Part shown: one piece after another, positions 1 through 13,400 of the stretch | Layout: each line of letters opens with the position of its first letter | Numbering within the stretch: the first letter of the stretch is position 1 | Source: Bryum argenteum | Lineage: Eukaryota; Streptophyta; Bryopsida; Bryales; Bryaceae | Direction: 5' to 3' | NCBI GenBank assembly: GCA_037043015.1 | Contig: CM073326.1 | Location: forward strand, 3,658,001-3,722,000 | Length of the DNA stretch: 64,000 nucleotides | The notes under the pieces: model-generated | The model's database searches: none | The model's input: the letters and a program-made list of their open reading frames with translations, nothing else | What the model was told of the DNA's origin: nothing | Position numbers and translations under genes: made by a program

Positions 1-2252
1 TTCACACCTCGGAGGGCTTTCTTGATCTGTAAGAAATACGAGGATAATTAGTAATTGACACAAGAGCCCACGTCTAGACAGTGGACGTGCATACATTACA
101 AATTAGAAGCCTACTGAGGCATGTAAGAAGATGAATGTAGAGCAGAGATGAGAACCTTCATGCGATCGGCGTCAGTGAGACTGCGGGTTAACTCCTTGTT
201 CAGGAGGTCTCCGATAAACTCCATCACAGTCTTTGGCTCTATGAACGCTGTGGAAGACATGTCTGTGCCAAGACAAGGGATAAAGAAACCAGTTAGTAAG
301 CATTTCAGAGTATTGATAGACCATCGCAAAAACTCCTGGATTCGATAAACAGCAAAACCGACAGTCATGAGATGGAAAGACTTGAAAATTGCACTTACCA
401 ATGTTTAGGGAAAGACCCATTTGAGTGGGCCTAATACTTTGATAGAAGCCCCGCCAGCTTTCAAGACCATCACCTAATGGCTGCCGAGTGCCCAAGTTGG
501 GGGAATAGAAAGAGCGTCCCACGGGAGAATAGCTGCGAAAATCAACATCCCGTTGGCGTCAAGCATCCACTAAAAATGACCTACAAGGCGACTTTCACGT
601 ATAAAAATGCTAAAGTCAACAAAAAGACCTCTGTACGTACCGGTGCGTAGGAAGCTCCCTCAACACGATATCCAAGACCTGAAGAGCTTCTTGCGGTGCA
701 TCAGCTTGGCGACCAGCAAGGAACTGTCCAAGGTGGTGCAAATCTGCTCGAGCAGCGAACTTTATCACCACCTTGAATGGTCTTTCCCTCCTGCGTGCAA
801 CCACAAATTACATCAGAAAGTTCTAACATTTTGTCAAGGCGACTAGATCCTTCACTCCACTGTCTGAAAAAGAACACCCACACCGATGTAGCAACAGAAC
901 GTAAACATACTCCAAGTGAAAACATACCTGGGGCGAGTAGTCCCATCATCCTCGTCAAGAAGATTGATCTGAAACTCTTTGCTCTGGAAAGGGAGTGGGC
1001 CAGCTGTGTACAAACTCTTTCGGCCATCGTAAGCCGGAAGTCTAGTTCCCAAGTGTGACTCTCTGTAAAGCTTAACAAGCTGCTCCATGACAGCTCTATT
1101 GATTCCTCTCGATGTCACCTCTGGGGTGATAGCAACCTGAACAATCGAACATAACGAATTACATGAGGACCACAAACAGATCTCTGGCGATGGTAGTTCA
1201 CTTGACAAAGTCTGGACAAAATCAACGCAAGCCTCAATAGAGCTTGAACTTACATCGTACTGATGAAGGTCTTTATCCGGAAGCTCGGCAAAGAAATGGT
1301 TGGCTTTCACGATACACCGCTGACCAGTTCTACCCTGACCAGGACGCAGCGGAAACCTGACACCCTTGCTGGAAAGCGGCGGGGGCGTTTGCTGTTGTTG
1401 TTCATACCTAGGAACCGGGGGGTCCTGGGGAGGAACAGGGTTACGAGGTCCAGGACCGCTCACAACCATAGTGCCGAATTGCTCAACAACACCCGGAACA
1501 CCTTGCCCATAGCTCGAGGACGGTCCAGGAACCTGCACAGGAGGGCCTGCACCATACGGTGCGGGACCAGGATATTGCTGGCGTTGCATTGGCCTAGCTG
1601 CCGGAGGCATCCCTTGCTGTGAAGGCCTCACGGGTCTTCCTCCATAGGGTTGCATTGGCGGACCATAGTTCCCCTGAGGCTGCATGCCCTGACCTTGCAT
1701 CTCGTGATACTGCTCTGGCCCCTGTTGGCCCCTGTTATACTGCTCGCGGTGAGGGGTGAAGGATCCAGGAGCATTGTAGGGTGGTGCATTCTGAGGAGGA
1801 CCCTGATTGTATCGGCCCCTGCCGCCCCTTCTGCCGGAGCCTCTCTCGCCTCCTTGAGCTCCTCTAGGAGGTCCTCGAGGTCCACTGCTACCCCCCTCAT
1901 CGCGGCCTTGCCCTTGGCCCTGACCCTGGCCCTGGGGATACTGACCCTGTCCTCCATGCTGGGGATGGACAGGAGGGCCCTGAGACTGTGCAAATTGCTG
2001 TGGGTGGTGTTGAACGTGGCCGTGGCCATGGCCTTGGACTTGTTGAGGTGGTGGGTGGGGCATAGCAGGTGCAGGTGCTGCTGCTGGCGCTGGGTCGGCA
2101 AATACCGGTGCAGGTCCTCGCGGTGCGGGTCCTGGTCCTGGTCCTGGGCCTGGTCCCCCTGCTGCTGCTGCCGCTGCCGCCGCCTCGGCTACAGCCTGTT
2201 CAGCACGGGCGCTCTCCTCGAGCTCCCGCGGGGTTTTGCGTCTCCGTGGCAT
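1..2252 (-). CDS. AGO1: Argonaute AGO1, 5' part (gene continues past left edge)
   Basis: Small-RNA-guided slicer of the RISC complex; AGO1 mainly binds 21-nt miRNAs. Coding exons, in order of translation: 1254-2252, 928-1136, 641-790, 399-532, 156-262 and 1-26, all with GT-AG junctions and matching phases, giving about 541 residues. The start at 2252 (MPRRRK) opens a Gly/Pro/Gln-rich disordered region with His-Gly repeats ([11 protein letters not shown]) and an RGG patch ([10 protein letters not shown]) near residues 130-145, as in plant AGO1. From about residue 298 the Argonaute N domain follows ([54 protein letters not shown]), then the L1/DUF1785 linker ([41 protein letters not shown]), then the approach to PAZ (IKKALRGV). 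PAZ, MID and PIWI lie outside the window, so slicer residues cannot be checked. The donor after exon 5 (AAG/GTTCTC) is weak. Assignment to the AGO1 clade is by recall of the family. Confidence 0.95.
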
Positions 2253-4150
2253 GGTTTACAAGTAACTGATACACAAGGCTGGCTGATGAAGAGTTCCAGC
2301 TCCACTTTCAATTATCCTCAACACTTAGCTGCTACCTGTTCCACAAAGATAAACACCAGTTGAGTAACAATCGAATGACGGAAATCTCTTCACTGGTAGA
2401 AGCACTTGCATTCGCTGTTCATTTACGATATAGGTCACTTGAAGAGCCTTGCATTTTCGTGTGCACGAAATTATCAGGACAGTACTGAGAGCAACATCGA
2501 TGTGCATGTCACCTCCACGAATATACTAACCAATGAACACCTGAAAAGGATCCGAGAGTTCAAAAAAGCGGCGCGGAGAAACACATAATGTGCTCACACA
2601 TGCAAATTTACTCAGAAAATAACTACACTGACAATTATCGCATGTGGACTTCGTCTAAAGACCCAAGGTAGCAGCAATTACTGTCCGTAGTGAACCCGTT
2701 CATGATGCAATATCAAAAATCTACAAATGGCACACATCGCGACCTTGCTTCGGGGGCCACATTACACTCCCGATTACCACATCAAGAGCCTTAAGCTGAT
2801 GCCGAACTCTAGCCGCTGATCGGTTTCTGCTGATTGCATTTGTAAGACTCTAAGAAGCTCGAAAGTAAACATGATAACATGGTTTAACACTGGAAATTAC
2901 AAAACTTGAACACTGTAATGTCGTCATCTACAACCATACCTCCTCCAAAGAAGAGCGGATGAGTAAACATTCAACATAACCAGATCCTTAAACCTTACCA
3001 CGAACTAGAAGCCGCGTGCATTTCACCTTAACATCAACTCTCTTATTTCTCTACTTAGAAGTTCAAGAATCTAAACTGATACCGTCGATGCATTGATCAT
3101 AACACACGATCTTAGCCCTAAGAGAGCCATTGTGCCTAAGAACGCTCACACACGCAACCGACCACAAACAAGACGACGCCGACAAGGAGGGAAACTAGAA
3201 CGGTCGTCCCAAACCCCAGTGGCGGCACGAAAACCACGAAACCCCCGCCGCAACGGCCACGGCCACATCAGTGGTACGGCGCACCCGTACGCCTCTGTCC
3301 CACTGAAGAAGAAGAAAGCCGCACCCTACCGAAGTCCTCTCCCCCTCTCTCTCTCTCTCTCTCTCAAGAAGAAATCTACTAAAGTGTCAGAGCCCGCCGT
3401 CGCATCAACAGCCACCATACCCTAAATAAAATCGGCAACCTCGCGCTCCGTCGAAGCACCGCAAGCGTAACACACACCAAACAAGCAAAGCAAGCAAGAG
3501 AGAGATCGAGCGAGCGAGAGACGGCGCGACAAACCGCAACACAGACCCTAGAGGAGACTTACACGCAAGCGAGCGAGCGGACGGAGAGAAAGGCCAGAAA
3601 TGGGCAGAGGAGCCCAGAAAAGAGTGAGAGATGACTCACATCCAGAGCAGCATTGGCAGCAACAACGAAACGAGCCCGCCCACAAAACAACCCCTGTAAC
3701 TTACTACTGAAGCGAAAAGAAGTAGCCGGAACGAAGTGGGGCTCACTTACTAGTAAGTTACAGACTCCTCCACCGCTCAGGGTCCCCTGGAAGCATCTGG
3801 GCGGACGCCTAAAGACAGCCGCAGCTCATCATATGCAGCACTCCAACGGGATGATGACATGGCCATACCATCCCATGCATGGCCATGGCCATGGTGAGAA
3901 TGGCGGCTTTAACCGTGGTTAGGGTTTTTTTACTACTTACCCTAGTGGGGTTATTTAGGGTAAGGGCGCATCCGGTTGGATGAGTGGGTGTAGGAGATTG
4001 GCCGTTCCCCCAGGGCTATGTTTGGGGTCGCATTAAATTGGGGGCCCCCACCCCGAGGGGTATTATTAGTCATAGCCCTTGGCGGGCCCCATCATTATAT
4101 GTGAAAGGCGCCGGTGGGCTTGTGCTTCACTGGGGGCCCCAATGGTGAGT
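2253..4150 (-). promoter_or_regulatory. AGO1 leader and promoter region
   Basis: No coding exon is seen here. The first ~1.3 kb upstream of the AGO1 start probably holds a 5'UTR with at least one intron. A CT microsatellite lies at 3345-3365 and purine-rich AG/GAGC runs follow to about 3600, typical of plant leaders and core promoters. Past about 3900 the sequence changes to G/C-run DNA with short palindromes (CATGGCCATGGCCATGG at 3878-3894). The transcription start cannot be placed from sequence alone. Confidence 0.45.
3694..3763. repeat. Short inverted repeat in the AGO1 upstream region
   Basis: CTGTAACTTACTACT at 3694-3708 faces an almost perfect inverted copy at 3748-3763, so the 70-base stretch could fold into a stem-loop. 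A related string (ACTAGTAACTTACAG) occurs again near 13084-13101. This could be a small MITE footprint or chance; no target-site duplication was resolved. Confidence 0.3.
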
Positions 4151-7100
4151 GGCTTTAATTTATAGCTTTTAACATGGATATTGTACGATTGAGAAAATTG
4201 GATTCATGGCACCCACCACATTTCACATGGGACTTCTTATGCATATTCAGCAATTGAATTGAGAGTATAAGATCAAATTTGAGACTAATCCTCTTTAATT
4301 TCTTTGGGGGATAGCTTGTTTCATTCTAATTGAGGATATTTGTTGCATGAGCCTTGAATGTAAAACTTACATGGTAATGTGCTCGATGGTCGTTCCATTT
4401 TCATATTGACAAGCTTATGGGGGGACCTAAAAACTCTTCGGTCTAGAATGTACACAATGTGTACATTGAAAATTGGATGTGGAAGCTAGAATGTACTTCT
4501 TGCTTTGGTGGGGCTATTGAATGGTTTCTACATTTGAGCTATTTTCAGTAGCCTACCTTAGATTGTTGTTTGATGCAAGGTTTTGCTTTTCTCTTTTAAT
4601 GGATTTTTTTTTTTTTTTTCTTTCTTGGAACGCGAGTAAGGGAATTTTTGCACAAAGTTAATCCTAGTAAGAAGTTGTTTTTGAGTAACACTTTTGTGGG
4701 GTACACCCAAGTAGATTTAGAGATCAACATATGTAAATAAGTAGTGGGGCTGGATGTGTGACTACATGTTAAGTGCAAAGCTTATTATGTCATTAGGTTG
4801 TGTACCTTTGAGTGTAAATAAGCTTGGCGGTTTCATCATGCATCAATAAGCCGATTAGCTCGATATGTGGATAAGGAGCATGGCTCACATTGATAATAAG
4901 GTATCACCTTGGCAAAATTTATACAGGCTATTTCCTCTACTATGTAGAACATATGTGGTGAGAACCATTGCCATTCAAACTTGAAAGACTTTCTCAACAA
5001 TTTCTTGCACAAAATATGAAAAAACATTCACAATGATTTTATTTTTTGCCTTTTTTAGCAAAACCTTACCAACTCAAAAGCCATTTATAGAATTCCCTAC
5101 ACCAAATGCACAATGAGTGCACCTATGCTGTTGGAGTGCTCTTATTTACTCTTTCCCTACACCAAATGCAATAAATGTATCGCATGTTTTATAAAATTGT
5201 TGATTTTATCTTTCACTGCATGAAGGCTTTAAATAGTTGATGAGTCTCTAAATTTTTGTATAGGCATACTTACCCTAATTATCTACATGAAAAAGAATAT
5301 GGAACATGTTCTTTATGGTTACAATTATCCAAACTCCCTTTGTACATCTACCAAAGATTGCACAAAAAAAGTTGTCTATCAGTGAAGATCCAATCGCTAA
5401 AACTTTATACATGAATTCTTATTGTAGAAAGGTTTGAGATCCCACATTTAAAAGCACAAACACATAGTAAAAAAATTGACCATACCTCATATCCAACAAG
5501 GTGGTGTAAAAGTGCAATTTCTCATTTTGGAGGTCCAAAATATGCTTCAATTTCCAAGGGACTAATAAGTGAATAATTATTGTGGCTTGAAATTTCTCTT
5601 GGACGCACAACTTGATCGTTTACCTCAAAAAATTATTGTGTTTGAGTGGAATTAAAACCTCAAAATTGTGCTTTTCTACCTTTATGCACTCCTCAAGATG
5701 TAAACCAATTCTTTTAAATTTTTCAGCAACTGTAAGGTCTTACACCTAAGCCAGTTCCAACTGATCGTTGGATGTTTCCATTTGCAAGATCATAACATCC
5801 AAAGTTTGTGCAAAAGGTTTTTTGAATCTTGTTCAAGAGACATTGTCTCTATGGTGCAAAGTGGATTTGAAGATTGATACCCCTTAATTGTTACCCAAAA
5901 AAATTTGGTTATATTTTTTCCATGTACATAATAAAGTAGGATGAGCTCAAGCAAAATTTGGGGACTCCTTCTGCAACTTTGACCTTCAACAAATTATTTT
6001 TTAGGTGAAGGTCTAAAAACAATGATATAGTAAAACATGCACAACGTCAATTATATTTAGTTTATGAAATAGTTGAACAGTGAGTAGGTGTGTTTAAAAA
6101 TTTTTTGACTCTTGGGAAGAAGAAAGTTCCAAAATCTCAAATTTTGACAAATTTTAAGAAAGTCAATTGTAAAATTACTAGAAATTGTGAAGAGTATCTT
6201 TGAAATTTTTGGAGGTTGTCTTGGTAAATTTGGTAATTTTTCAGACTTGGGTCACTTTGGAGTTTGAGTCGTCATATGGTCATAAATATATTTCAAAAGC
6301 ATGACTTGATTTGAGTAGCCATTATTGGACCCAAAAACCAACATTTGTAGATGAAGGTTATAAATTTGAAATATGACTTTGCAAACTTTTCCAGATGCAT
6401 TTTAGTTTATATGGAGCACTTAGGAAATATCTTCAAAATAATTACTACTTTCAACACTCCATATTGGTTGCCCCACATATCAAAAATCCATTTGGGTTTT
6501 TAAACATTTCTATGGGTCAATAAAAGGCATGACTTAATTTTGTCATCATTAGTAAAGTTTCTTGTCTTCAAAATTGTAAAAATTAACCAGTTGTAAATGT
6601 GGGATTGTAATCCTCAACTCAATTATTATTTTAAAACTCAACTACGAAATCTTGAAGTTGACATAAGGATATTGAATCCAATAATGTGAAAAGTTCTTAT
6701 GATAGTGGAATCCATGATAAAAGAGCCCGTCAAGATAAAATTAATAGATTTCTTCTCTTTGAAGATATTTGATGGGATACATCTCCATGCCTCTCTTCAC
6801 ATGGACACAAGAAAGAGCTTTTATGGTTATACTTGGTGAATTTTTGATTTTTTTTGTTTACACAAGTGAAATAAAATTTCAAATAGTATCTCAAATGTTT
6901 CCCGTCTAAATTACTTTATTTGTATTCAACGAGTATGTCAAAATGACTCTTTCAAAACCCTCTAAGCATTTCCACGTAGTATTTTCAAAATGGCCTTATC
7001 AAAACGATTTATCCATGTTGATGAGTTTGCCAAAAAAACTCCTTCACATTGTTTATCTACGTTGATGAGTATGCCGAAACAACTAAATGATTTGTGCATT

Positions 7101-7237
7101 TCCAACAAGTATGCCAAAACTGCTAATCCACGTCAATTTCTCTACGTCGATGCGTATGCGAAATGAATCTTTTGAGACCTTGTATTCGTTTTCAATAAGT
7201 ATGCCAATGAGTATTCCAAAACGGCTCTTCCAAGATG
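4151..7237. repeat. AT-rich repeat-derived DNA, no gene
   Basis: All frames are broken and no conserved protein is visible. About 5720-6270 is one copy of a dispersed repeat; a second copy in the same orientation is at about 37050-37620. Both share landmarks in the same order: a 'GGATGTTT..GATCATAACA' stretch, 'GAGACATTGTCT', 'GGTCTAAAAACAA', 'GTGAGTAGGTG' and 'AAAATTACTAGAAATTGTG'. From about 6920 to 7235 there is a degenerate minisatellite of 'GAGTATGCCAAAAC'-like units, into which the Copia remnant is set. A T-run occurs at about 4602-4619. Confidence 0.55.
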
Positions 7238-7345
7238 GTTTCACCAACCCCCAGATCATATAAAGCCTGAGGCTCTCAAGGCCTCACTCACTTTTTTCGC
7301 TCATTCTTGTTTTGTTCTTCTCTCTCTCTTTCGATACTCTCAACA
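7238..7345 (+). repeat. Partial left LTR of the Copia remnant
   Basis: Identical to 9375-9482, the final 108 bp of the right LTR. It ends in CTCTCAACA just before the primer-binding-site-like CGTTATCAGCAC. The 5' part of this LTR is absent. The base string CAAGATGG lies both just left of this piece and about 5 bp right of the element. Confidence 0.85.
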
Positions 7346-9210
7346 CGTTATCAGCACTTCCGCTCTTGTTTTTTGGTGCTAGGGTTTGAGTTTAGGGTTA
7401 TTTTTTCTTTGCTTTTTGCTCGTGATGTCTTAATCTCGTTGCTTTTGTATATTTGCTTGTTAGATCTGTCGGTTTCTCATGTGTATCCAGATCCACCGTC
7501 GGCGTTGCTCAATCATAACCTCCTACTTGATTCTTCACGTTCTTCTGTCATTCAAGAAGCTCCTTTCTTTGTTCTCATATTAAATTGCTTTAGATTGTCT
7601 CGAGCGCTCTTTGCTTTTTCATTTAAAACCCTCGTTTCGATCACCCTTTTGACCTAATTCTTCTTATTTTTCGTACTTTTTTGATTTTTCTCTTTTTTCA
7701 TAGTAACCCCTCGTCTTGTAACTACTCTTGATGTTCATAACACCGAAGCACCGAAGCGACCCAAGCGCAACCCTTGCCACGACGGAGGATTGATCGGGGT
7801 TATGGGCGTGACGGCTACTCTTACAGGCGTGAGGGACAACACTATGACTCAAGCCGCCACGACATGTACTATTACGCCCACCGCCGCGACTACTACAGTG
7901 CGAAAATGATATCTACCAAGAGACAACACACTCGAAGATTAGAGGAGGAAACCGTCAACGATCGACCCGGCGTAGTTGGATGAACCAATCTTCCAACCCA
8001 CACGATTATCTTATTGCAGTGTCCTTACTTTTGTTTTATTTTTAGTGTCGTTTTGTATGTGGACGTGTTTTACTATCTAAGTCAGTCTAATCAGTCGGAG
8101 GGGTCCGGACCCACCCAAAATGTATGTTATGAGTGTGAGTCTTCTTGTATGTGCGGATCCTGGTTGAATTGTGATAGCCTCACAAGCCGGAAGGCAGAAC
8201 TTTAAGTTCCGCGAGGGCAGGGCAACAAGAGTATTGCCCGGGGTTTTCCCCCTCCGATGTGATAGAGCAATGTTTGCTCCTAGCCCACTCTCGGAGTCTG
8301 ATCAGCTACCGAGACTGAGAGCTAATGGGATCCACTTTTCCATCGCGTATGGAAATGATGAAGAGGTTCTTGAGCATTGGTGAGGGTAGTGACGTCTTGC
8401 CACCGCATAGCGGCAGCCAGACCTAAGCGTTGCATGATGCAAGCTAGCCCCACTTGCAAAAGTGAGGAAGAGGCTGGGATATAAAGACATGAATGTCTCC
8501 CACGCCTATCCCTGTAAGGGGTGCCCATGCCTTCTTTTCTGGCCGTCGGCTTTATTAAAGCTAACCTTGGGCATTACTGGTTGTGGCACCCTGGGAACTC
8601 TAATTGGCACTACCTACTGGCACTACCTGTTGGCACTACCTGTTGGCACTATCTACTGGATAGACTTATCTCCACGATGTACGACGTGCATTTCAAGGAA
8701 GCTTCATTTTCTACATTATAGAAAACCTACTAACTATACACTTTGAATTGGAAGTGTTGGGTGCACTTTTTAGTGTCTTGGATTACAGATTAATTGTTAT
8801 CCAGATGAGAGCAAACTAGGAGTCATATGTCAGGAAGTTACAGAAGAATTTCAACATGGCGGACACCATCATGATTTCAACATCAATGATCGGGAGAAGC
8901 AAGACCGGGGAGGATCCATACCGTCCGTGCGAGGAGGAGGAGGAAGAAGTTGATAGACCTAAATAATTCGCAGCAGACCTTGTGGAGATGCAGCATGTAG
9001 CAGTTACGAAAATCGAATCCTCCAAGAACGTTGCAGACATGTTAACCAAAGCGCTGCCGCCGTTCAAGCACCATGAACTTGATCAAGCCGTTGGCATGCG
9101 TTCGCTCCAAGACTTGTAAAGGACACACTCTTTTCTATCCTCGAACTTTTCCCACAGGGTTTTTATTCAAGGCATAGTTTTTAACGAGGTGTTCCTTAGT
9201 CGAGGAGGAG

Positions 9211-9482
9211 TGTTGTGATAAGCGACTGGCGGAACTCCTCGTAGAGATAGAGGACCACCGGAACTTCCGAGAGTTATTAGAGTAGAGCAGTTAGCTGGGA
9301 GTTAGCCACCTACTACAACTGCGGTTAACTGCAGTTAACTGCAGTTGACGCCGAGTGCCGTTAAGGCGCCGCCTGTTTCACCAACCCCCAGATCATATAA
9401 AGCCTGAGGCTCTCAAGGCCTCACTCACTTTTTTCGCTCATTCTTGTTTTGTTCTTCTCTCTCTCTTTCGATACTCTCAACA
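9211..9482 (+). repeat. Right LTR of the Copia remnant
   Basis: 272 bp with TG...CA ends, directly after a polypurine-like tract. It carries a TATA-like ATCATATAAAG at about 9390-9401 and a pyrimidine-rich 3' end. Confidence 0.8.
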
Positions 9483-10245
9483 ATTTCAAGATGGTTAATC
9501 ATCTCTTATGAGTGAGCCACAACGTCTCTTCCAAGACAATGTACATAAGTTGTAAGCTGAAGCGGCAAAAAGACATAGAAGGTCCGCAAAGACTAAGAGA
9601 AAAGTTTTCATATTGCTTCTAGAGTAGTTGATACTTTTTTATATTTTACACCTTAAGTCAATGTCTTATAAAAAAATTGGCATCTTTAGGATATCAAAAT
9701 TATTCTCATCATTGAGAAAATTATATTTGTATTTGATTGTACGCAAGGTTGTCGTATGAAACACTACCCCAACTAGACATTCACCCTCACAGGAGGTAGA
9801 CAATATCAAAGAGGTTAATATTCTTGTTTTACTATGCATTTTCAAGGATGATCGGACATTTCTGTCCAACTCGACATGGAAATGACGAATACGACAATTT
9901 AGATAGACATTATGGAAAGTATGCCATGTCGTTCAAAGGCATTATAGATTATTTTGGACAATTTCAAGTAACAAAATGGGAGTCACATTATTTTAGTACA
10001 AGAATGTATCCATGTCCTCTATAGACATACAAGATCCAAAATATCATCCTTCCAACCGCATGCCTCTTCCTTTCATAATACCATTGTATGTACCCGTTTA
10101 TAAAATCAGCATGTAGACTTGTCATTGAGACCTTAGCATTGTATCACTTCTTATCGTGGGCTTGACAGCCGTAATCATTGACTTTTATTTTGGTTTAAGA
10201 TTGTTCTTCATATTGGAATCAAATTAGTTTATGGTCATACTTTAG
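9483..10245. other. Non-coding, nothing recognised
   Basis: AT-rich flank of the Copia remnant. Only short open frames without family resemblance are present. Confidence 0.4.
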
Positions 10246-10490
10246 AGTTGATTGCATAAGAACATGGTAAGTGGATTTTCTTACATAGAAATATTGTTCT
10301 TTGATAAAGTGGTGTTTTTCTAGAGGAATTTGTAGTAGTAAAATTGTCTCCTTGTAGTAAAACTTGACAGTTGATTGCATAAGAACATGGTAAGTGGATT
10401 TTCTTACATAGAAATATTGTTCTTTGATAAAGTGGTGTTTTTCTAGAGGAATTTGTAGTAGAAATATTGTCTCCTTGTAGTAAAACTTGA
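10246..10490. repeat. 123-bp tandem duplication
   Basis: Two adjacent copies with period 123 (starts at 10246 and 10369), differing at only a few bases near the end of the unit. Both contain ATTGCATAAGAACATGG and CTAGAGGAATTTGTAG. Looser, older copies of a related unit ('TTGGT..TTTGGTGGAGATTG..ATACACCAC') continue to about 11030. The open frame of 109 codons across this stretch is just the repeat read in one frame. Confidence 0.85.
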
Positions 10491-13400
10491 CGTTGTTATT
10501 TGTTACTAATTGGTAGTCTTTTAGTGGAGATTGGGGTGAATATACCACGCTTCACTTTCTGTAATAAGGATTGACGTTGTCATGTCATTTATTGCTCTTC
10601 ATTTGGTGGAGATTGTTGTCGATACACCACACTTTTTCATTTCTAGAGTGGATAGTGATGTTGCTTTTTATCATTGATTGGTATTCGTTTGGTAAAGACC
10701 GTTTGTCATTACTTTGCTTTTGTGGCAATATTGACTTGCACAATTGATTGGTCTACCTTACCTTGAGTTACAATGGTGTTTCCAATAATTACAAATTTGA
10801 AGAAACACATAGTTTTCTAGAAGGGTCTAGTATCCCTTCTAGCTACCATCACCTTTCAACTTTATCTCTCCGGTTGGTTCATAATTGAAGTCTATATGTT
10901 GGTGTTTTTATGATGGAATTTGTGGAAGGTATACGACACTTTTCGACTTTATTTAGAAAGAATTGACCTTGTTCTGTTATTCAATGATATTCATTTCGTT
11001 AGAGAGCGTGGTAGATATACTACAATTCAATGCTCATGTAGTAAAATTCAATTGCAAAGTTGATTGGTCTACCTTCCCTTGAGTTGCGATGGTGTTTCTA
11101 TATTTAATAAACTCAAAACACACATGGTTTACTAGAACATGTATCCCTATATTCAACCATTAGCTTTCAAATTTCTCTTTTGGGTCAAACTCATAACAAA
11201 GTCTCTCTACAGTTACTGATGTTGCAATCTTAAGACAACCAATGTTTTATCAAAACCGTGCATGCACATTCATTCACGATGTCTACATTTCTACACTAAT
11301 TGTTTTCTAAGTTTTGAGATAGTTTTTAATATTGCATGGCCATAAATGAGCAAAAACGATTTTATTAAGATTATTCTCTATGCAAGGGTGTTTGTCAAAG
11401 GGTGGTCAAAAATTCTTGAGTGGGTTTCTCAATTGCAATAGGCTTACTAACAACAATTTTACCTCCAAAAATCAAAATGATGTGATCTCATACTCTTTGA
11501 GTGGTGATACATTACAAATTGCATACACATGGCCTCATGACTCCAAATTTGATCCACATTATTTACAGTAAGTTGACCACACGATTATCTAGTTGAAATT
11601 TACATATCTAGTTGAAAGTCAATGTAATTACACTAATAATACTTCAAAAGCAATGATGCTTTAATGCTTTTAGGTAAACAAACCTATGCACATAACTCAA
11701 ACTTGTTCTTTTGATATTGCAACTTCTTCTTGATGAAGCATTTAATCTTATGGTGAACAGAGTAGGACCCTCCTCCACAAAAACTTGAAGTTGAATACAA
11801 GACCTTAAGAAGACCTAAGCTTCCTGACCTAAAAAATATGTCTCTAAATCTTAATTTTCAAGTGAATTAAACTTCAATGCAAATTGGTAACAGAATATTT
11901 AGATGAGCATTTTATTGATATAACCTCAATTCTATTAAATTCCTCTTAAATTCACATGTCCTGATGAATGAGTTGTTTATTTGGTGTTCTTCAAAAATCA
12001 TCACCTCTCTTCCGTCCCCTCTTTTATATTCCTCGTTGCTTTTTGAGATTTATAGCATGTCATCCGTTCCCATGTTCCCGATTTTCTTGTCTTCTCTTCT
12101 TGGTTCTTGATCTTGCGTTTCCTTCTTTACGGTTGCCCATCTCCAAACTCATGTTCCTCATTCCCATATTTTGTTCTTAGTTCCACACATTTGTTCACAT
12201 TTCCTTTTCTCCTAACTCCATGTCTTAGTTTATATCATTTCCTCCGTTCCCATCTTTCGTTTCTAGTTCCGATTCCTAGTTCTATGTTCTATTCTTTCCC
12301 CTTCCTCGTCGTCTGCTCCCTCCTTCCCAGTTCTCGAATCCTCATTTCCTTATTCGTGGTTCTTGGTTCCGAATTTCGATTATAAGTTGGGTCATAAGAC
12401 TTCAACTTCATAATGCATTTTGTGAGATTTTAGTATAATCTCTTAGTACGAACTATTTAGATCCAAAATTGGCTTTTTGTTGTTTTGGGTCGCAATATGA
12501 AGGGTCAAATTGTAGTATTCTTGCTTATAATATGAGTGCAACCATGTTAGTTCATAGAAGTCGTAGTTGGAAATTAGTCATTTTAGTCAATTACAAGATT
12601 TTGAATTTCATGACAATTCTCTTTCCTTTCAAGCCCAACACAAGGAGAAATATGCTTGTGAATGCATTGAAAATTTCCTTGCATCAAAATTCATGAATCA
12701 TGCAAACTCACATGTTGTAATGACGACAAACTTGGGCCTCTTGGCAAAAGGACCACAGCTGGACCAAAAAAAAAAAAAAAAAAAAAACTAAAAAACAACC
12801 CAGCATGCATAATGTGCATACATGTTGACCAAAGCAATAGAATTAGGGTTCCAAAGCGGGTGGGGCCATACCATACGCCCCCCAACTTGGCATGGGGCCA
12901 TGACAACATGGCATGTGGTAACAAGACCCAGTTGGGGGAAAAAGCTGCCGATGAGAACCATCCGTTCCTCGGGGCCTGCCCCGCCCCGTCCGCCGACTCC
13001 CCCTCATGGATGGATGGATGTGGGTGGGGGCCGGGCGGCGGGGCCGGGTACGTACTAACTACTGTTAGGGTCCTGTTATGTTACTACTAGTAACTTACAG
13101 ACATTAAAATGTCTGTATGGTCATACTATAGTAACTACTCCACAGACAAAATTGGTCTTATTTTGACCTTTTAATTTTATTTGTTCTTAACGGACTCACC
13201 GCATTTTCATGTTAACAGTAGGACGTGTCTTGCTATGGTATTATGTGGGCTGGTTCGTACAAAGTCAAAGTAGTCTGGGGGTGGGGGCTCAACATGGTAC
13301 AAAGTCCACATAGTTTTGTAGTTCCATATGGTATACATATAAAATGGGTGTTGTACCCCAGTTCCGTTGTTTTATCAGACAAAATTCCTATTCATTTGAA

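Larger units (their letters stand above)
7238..9482 (+). mobile_element. Ty1/Copia LTR retrotransposon remnant
   Basis: Fossil element on the plus strand. The right (3') LTR is 9211-9482 (272 bp, begins TGTTGTGATAAG, ends CTCTCAACA) and follows a purine-rich tract (GAGGAGGAG). On the left only the last 108 bp of an LTR remain (7238-7345), directly followed by a primer-binding-site-like CGTTATCAGCAC. The inside is only ~1.9 kb. Near its right end it keeps the C-terminal end of a Copia RNase H region (NVADMLTKALPPF, about 8900-9117). The rest is non-coding or too decayed to name, with a short ~13-bp tandem repeat (TGGCACTACCTGT type) at about 8606-8660. The element is heavily reduced and not functional. 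The 108-bp LTR overlap is identical between the two ends, so the last activity was fairly recent. Confidence 0.8.

Noticed and set aside
1650-2363. Long plus-strand frame opposite AGO1 exon 1
   Set aside because: Antisense shadow of the GC-rich Gly/Pro/Gln-coding exon; Leu/Cys/Arg repeats mirror the repeats of the real strand.
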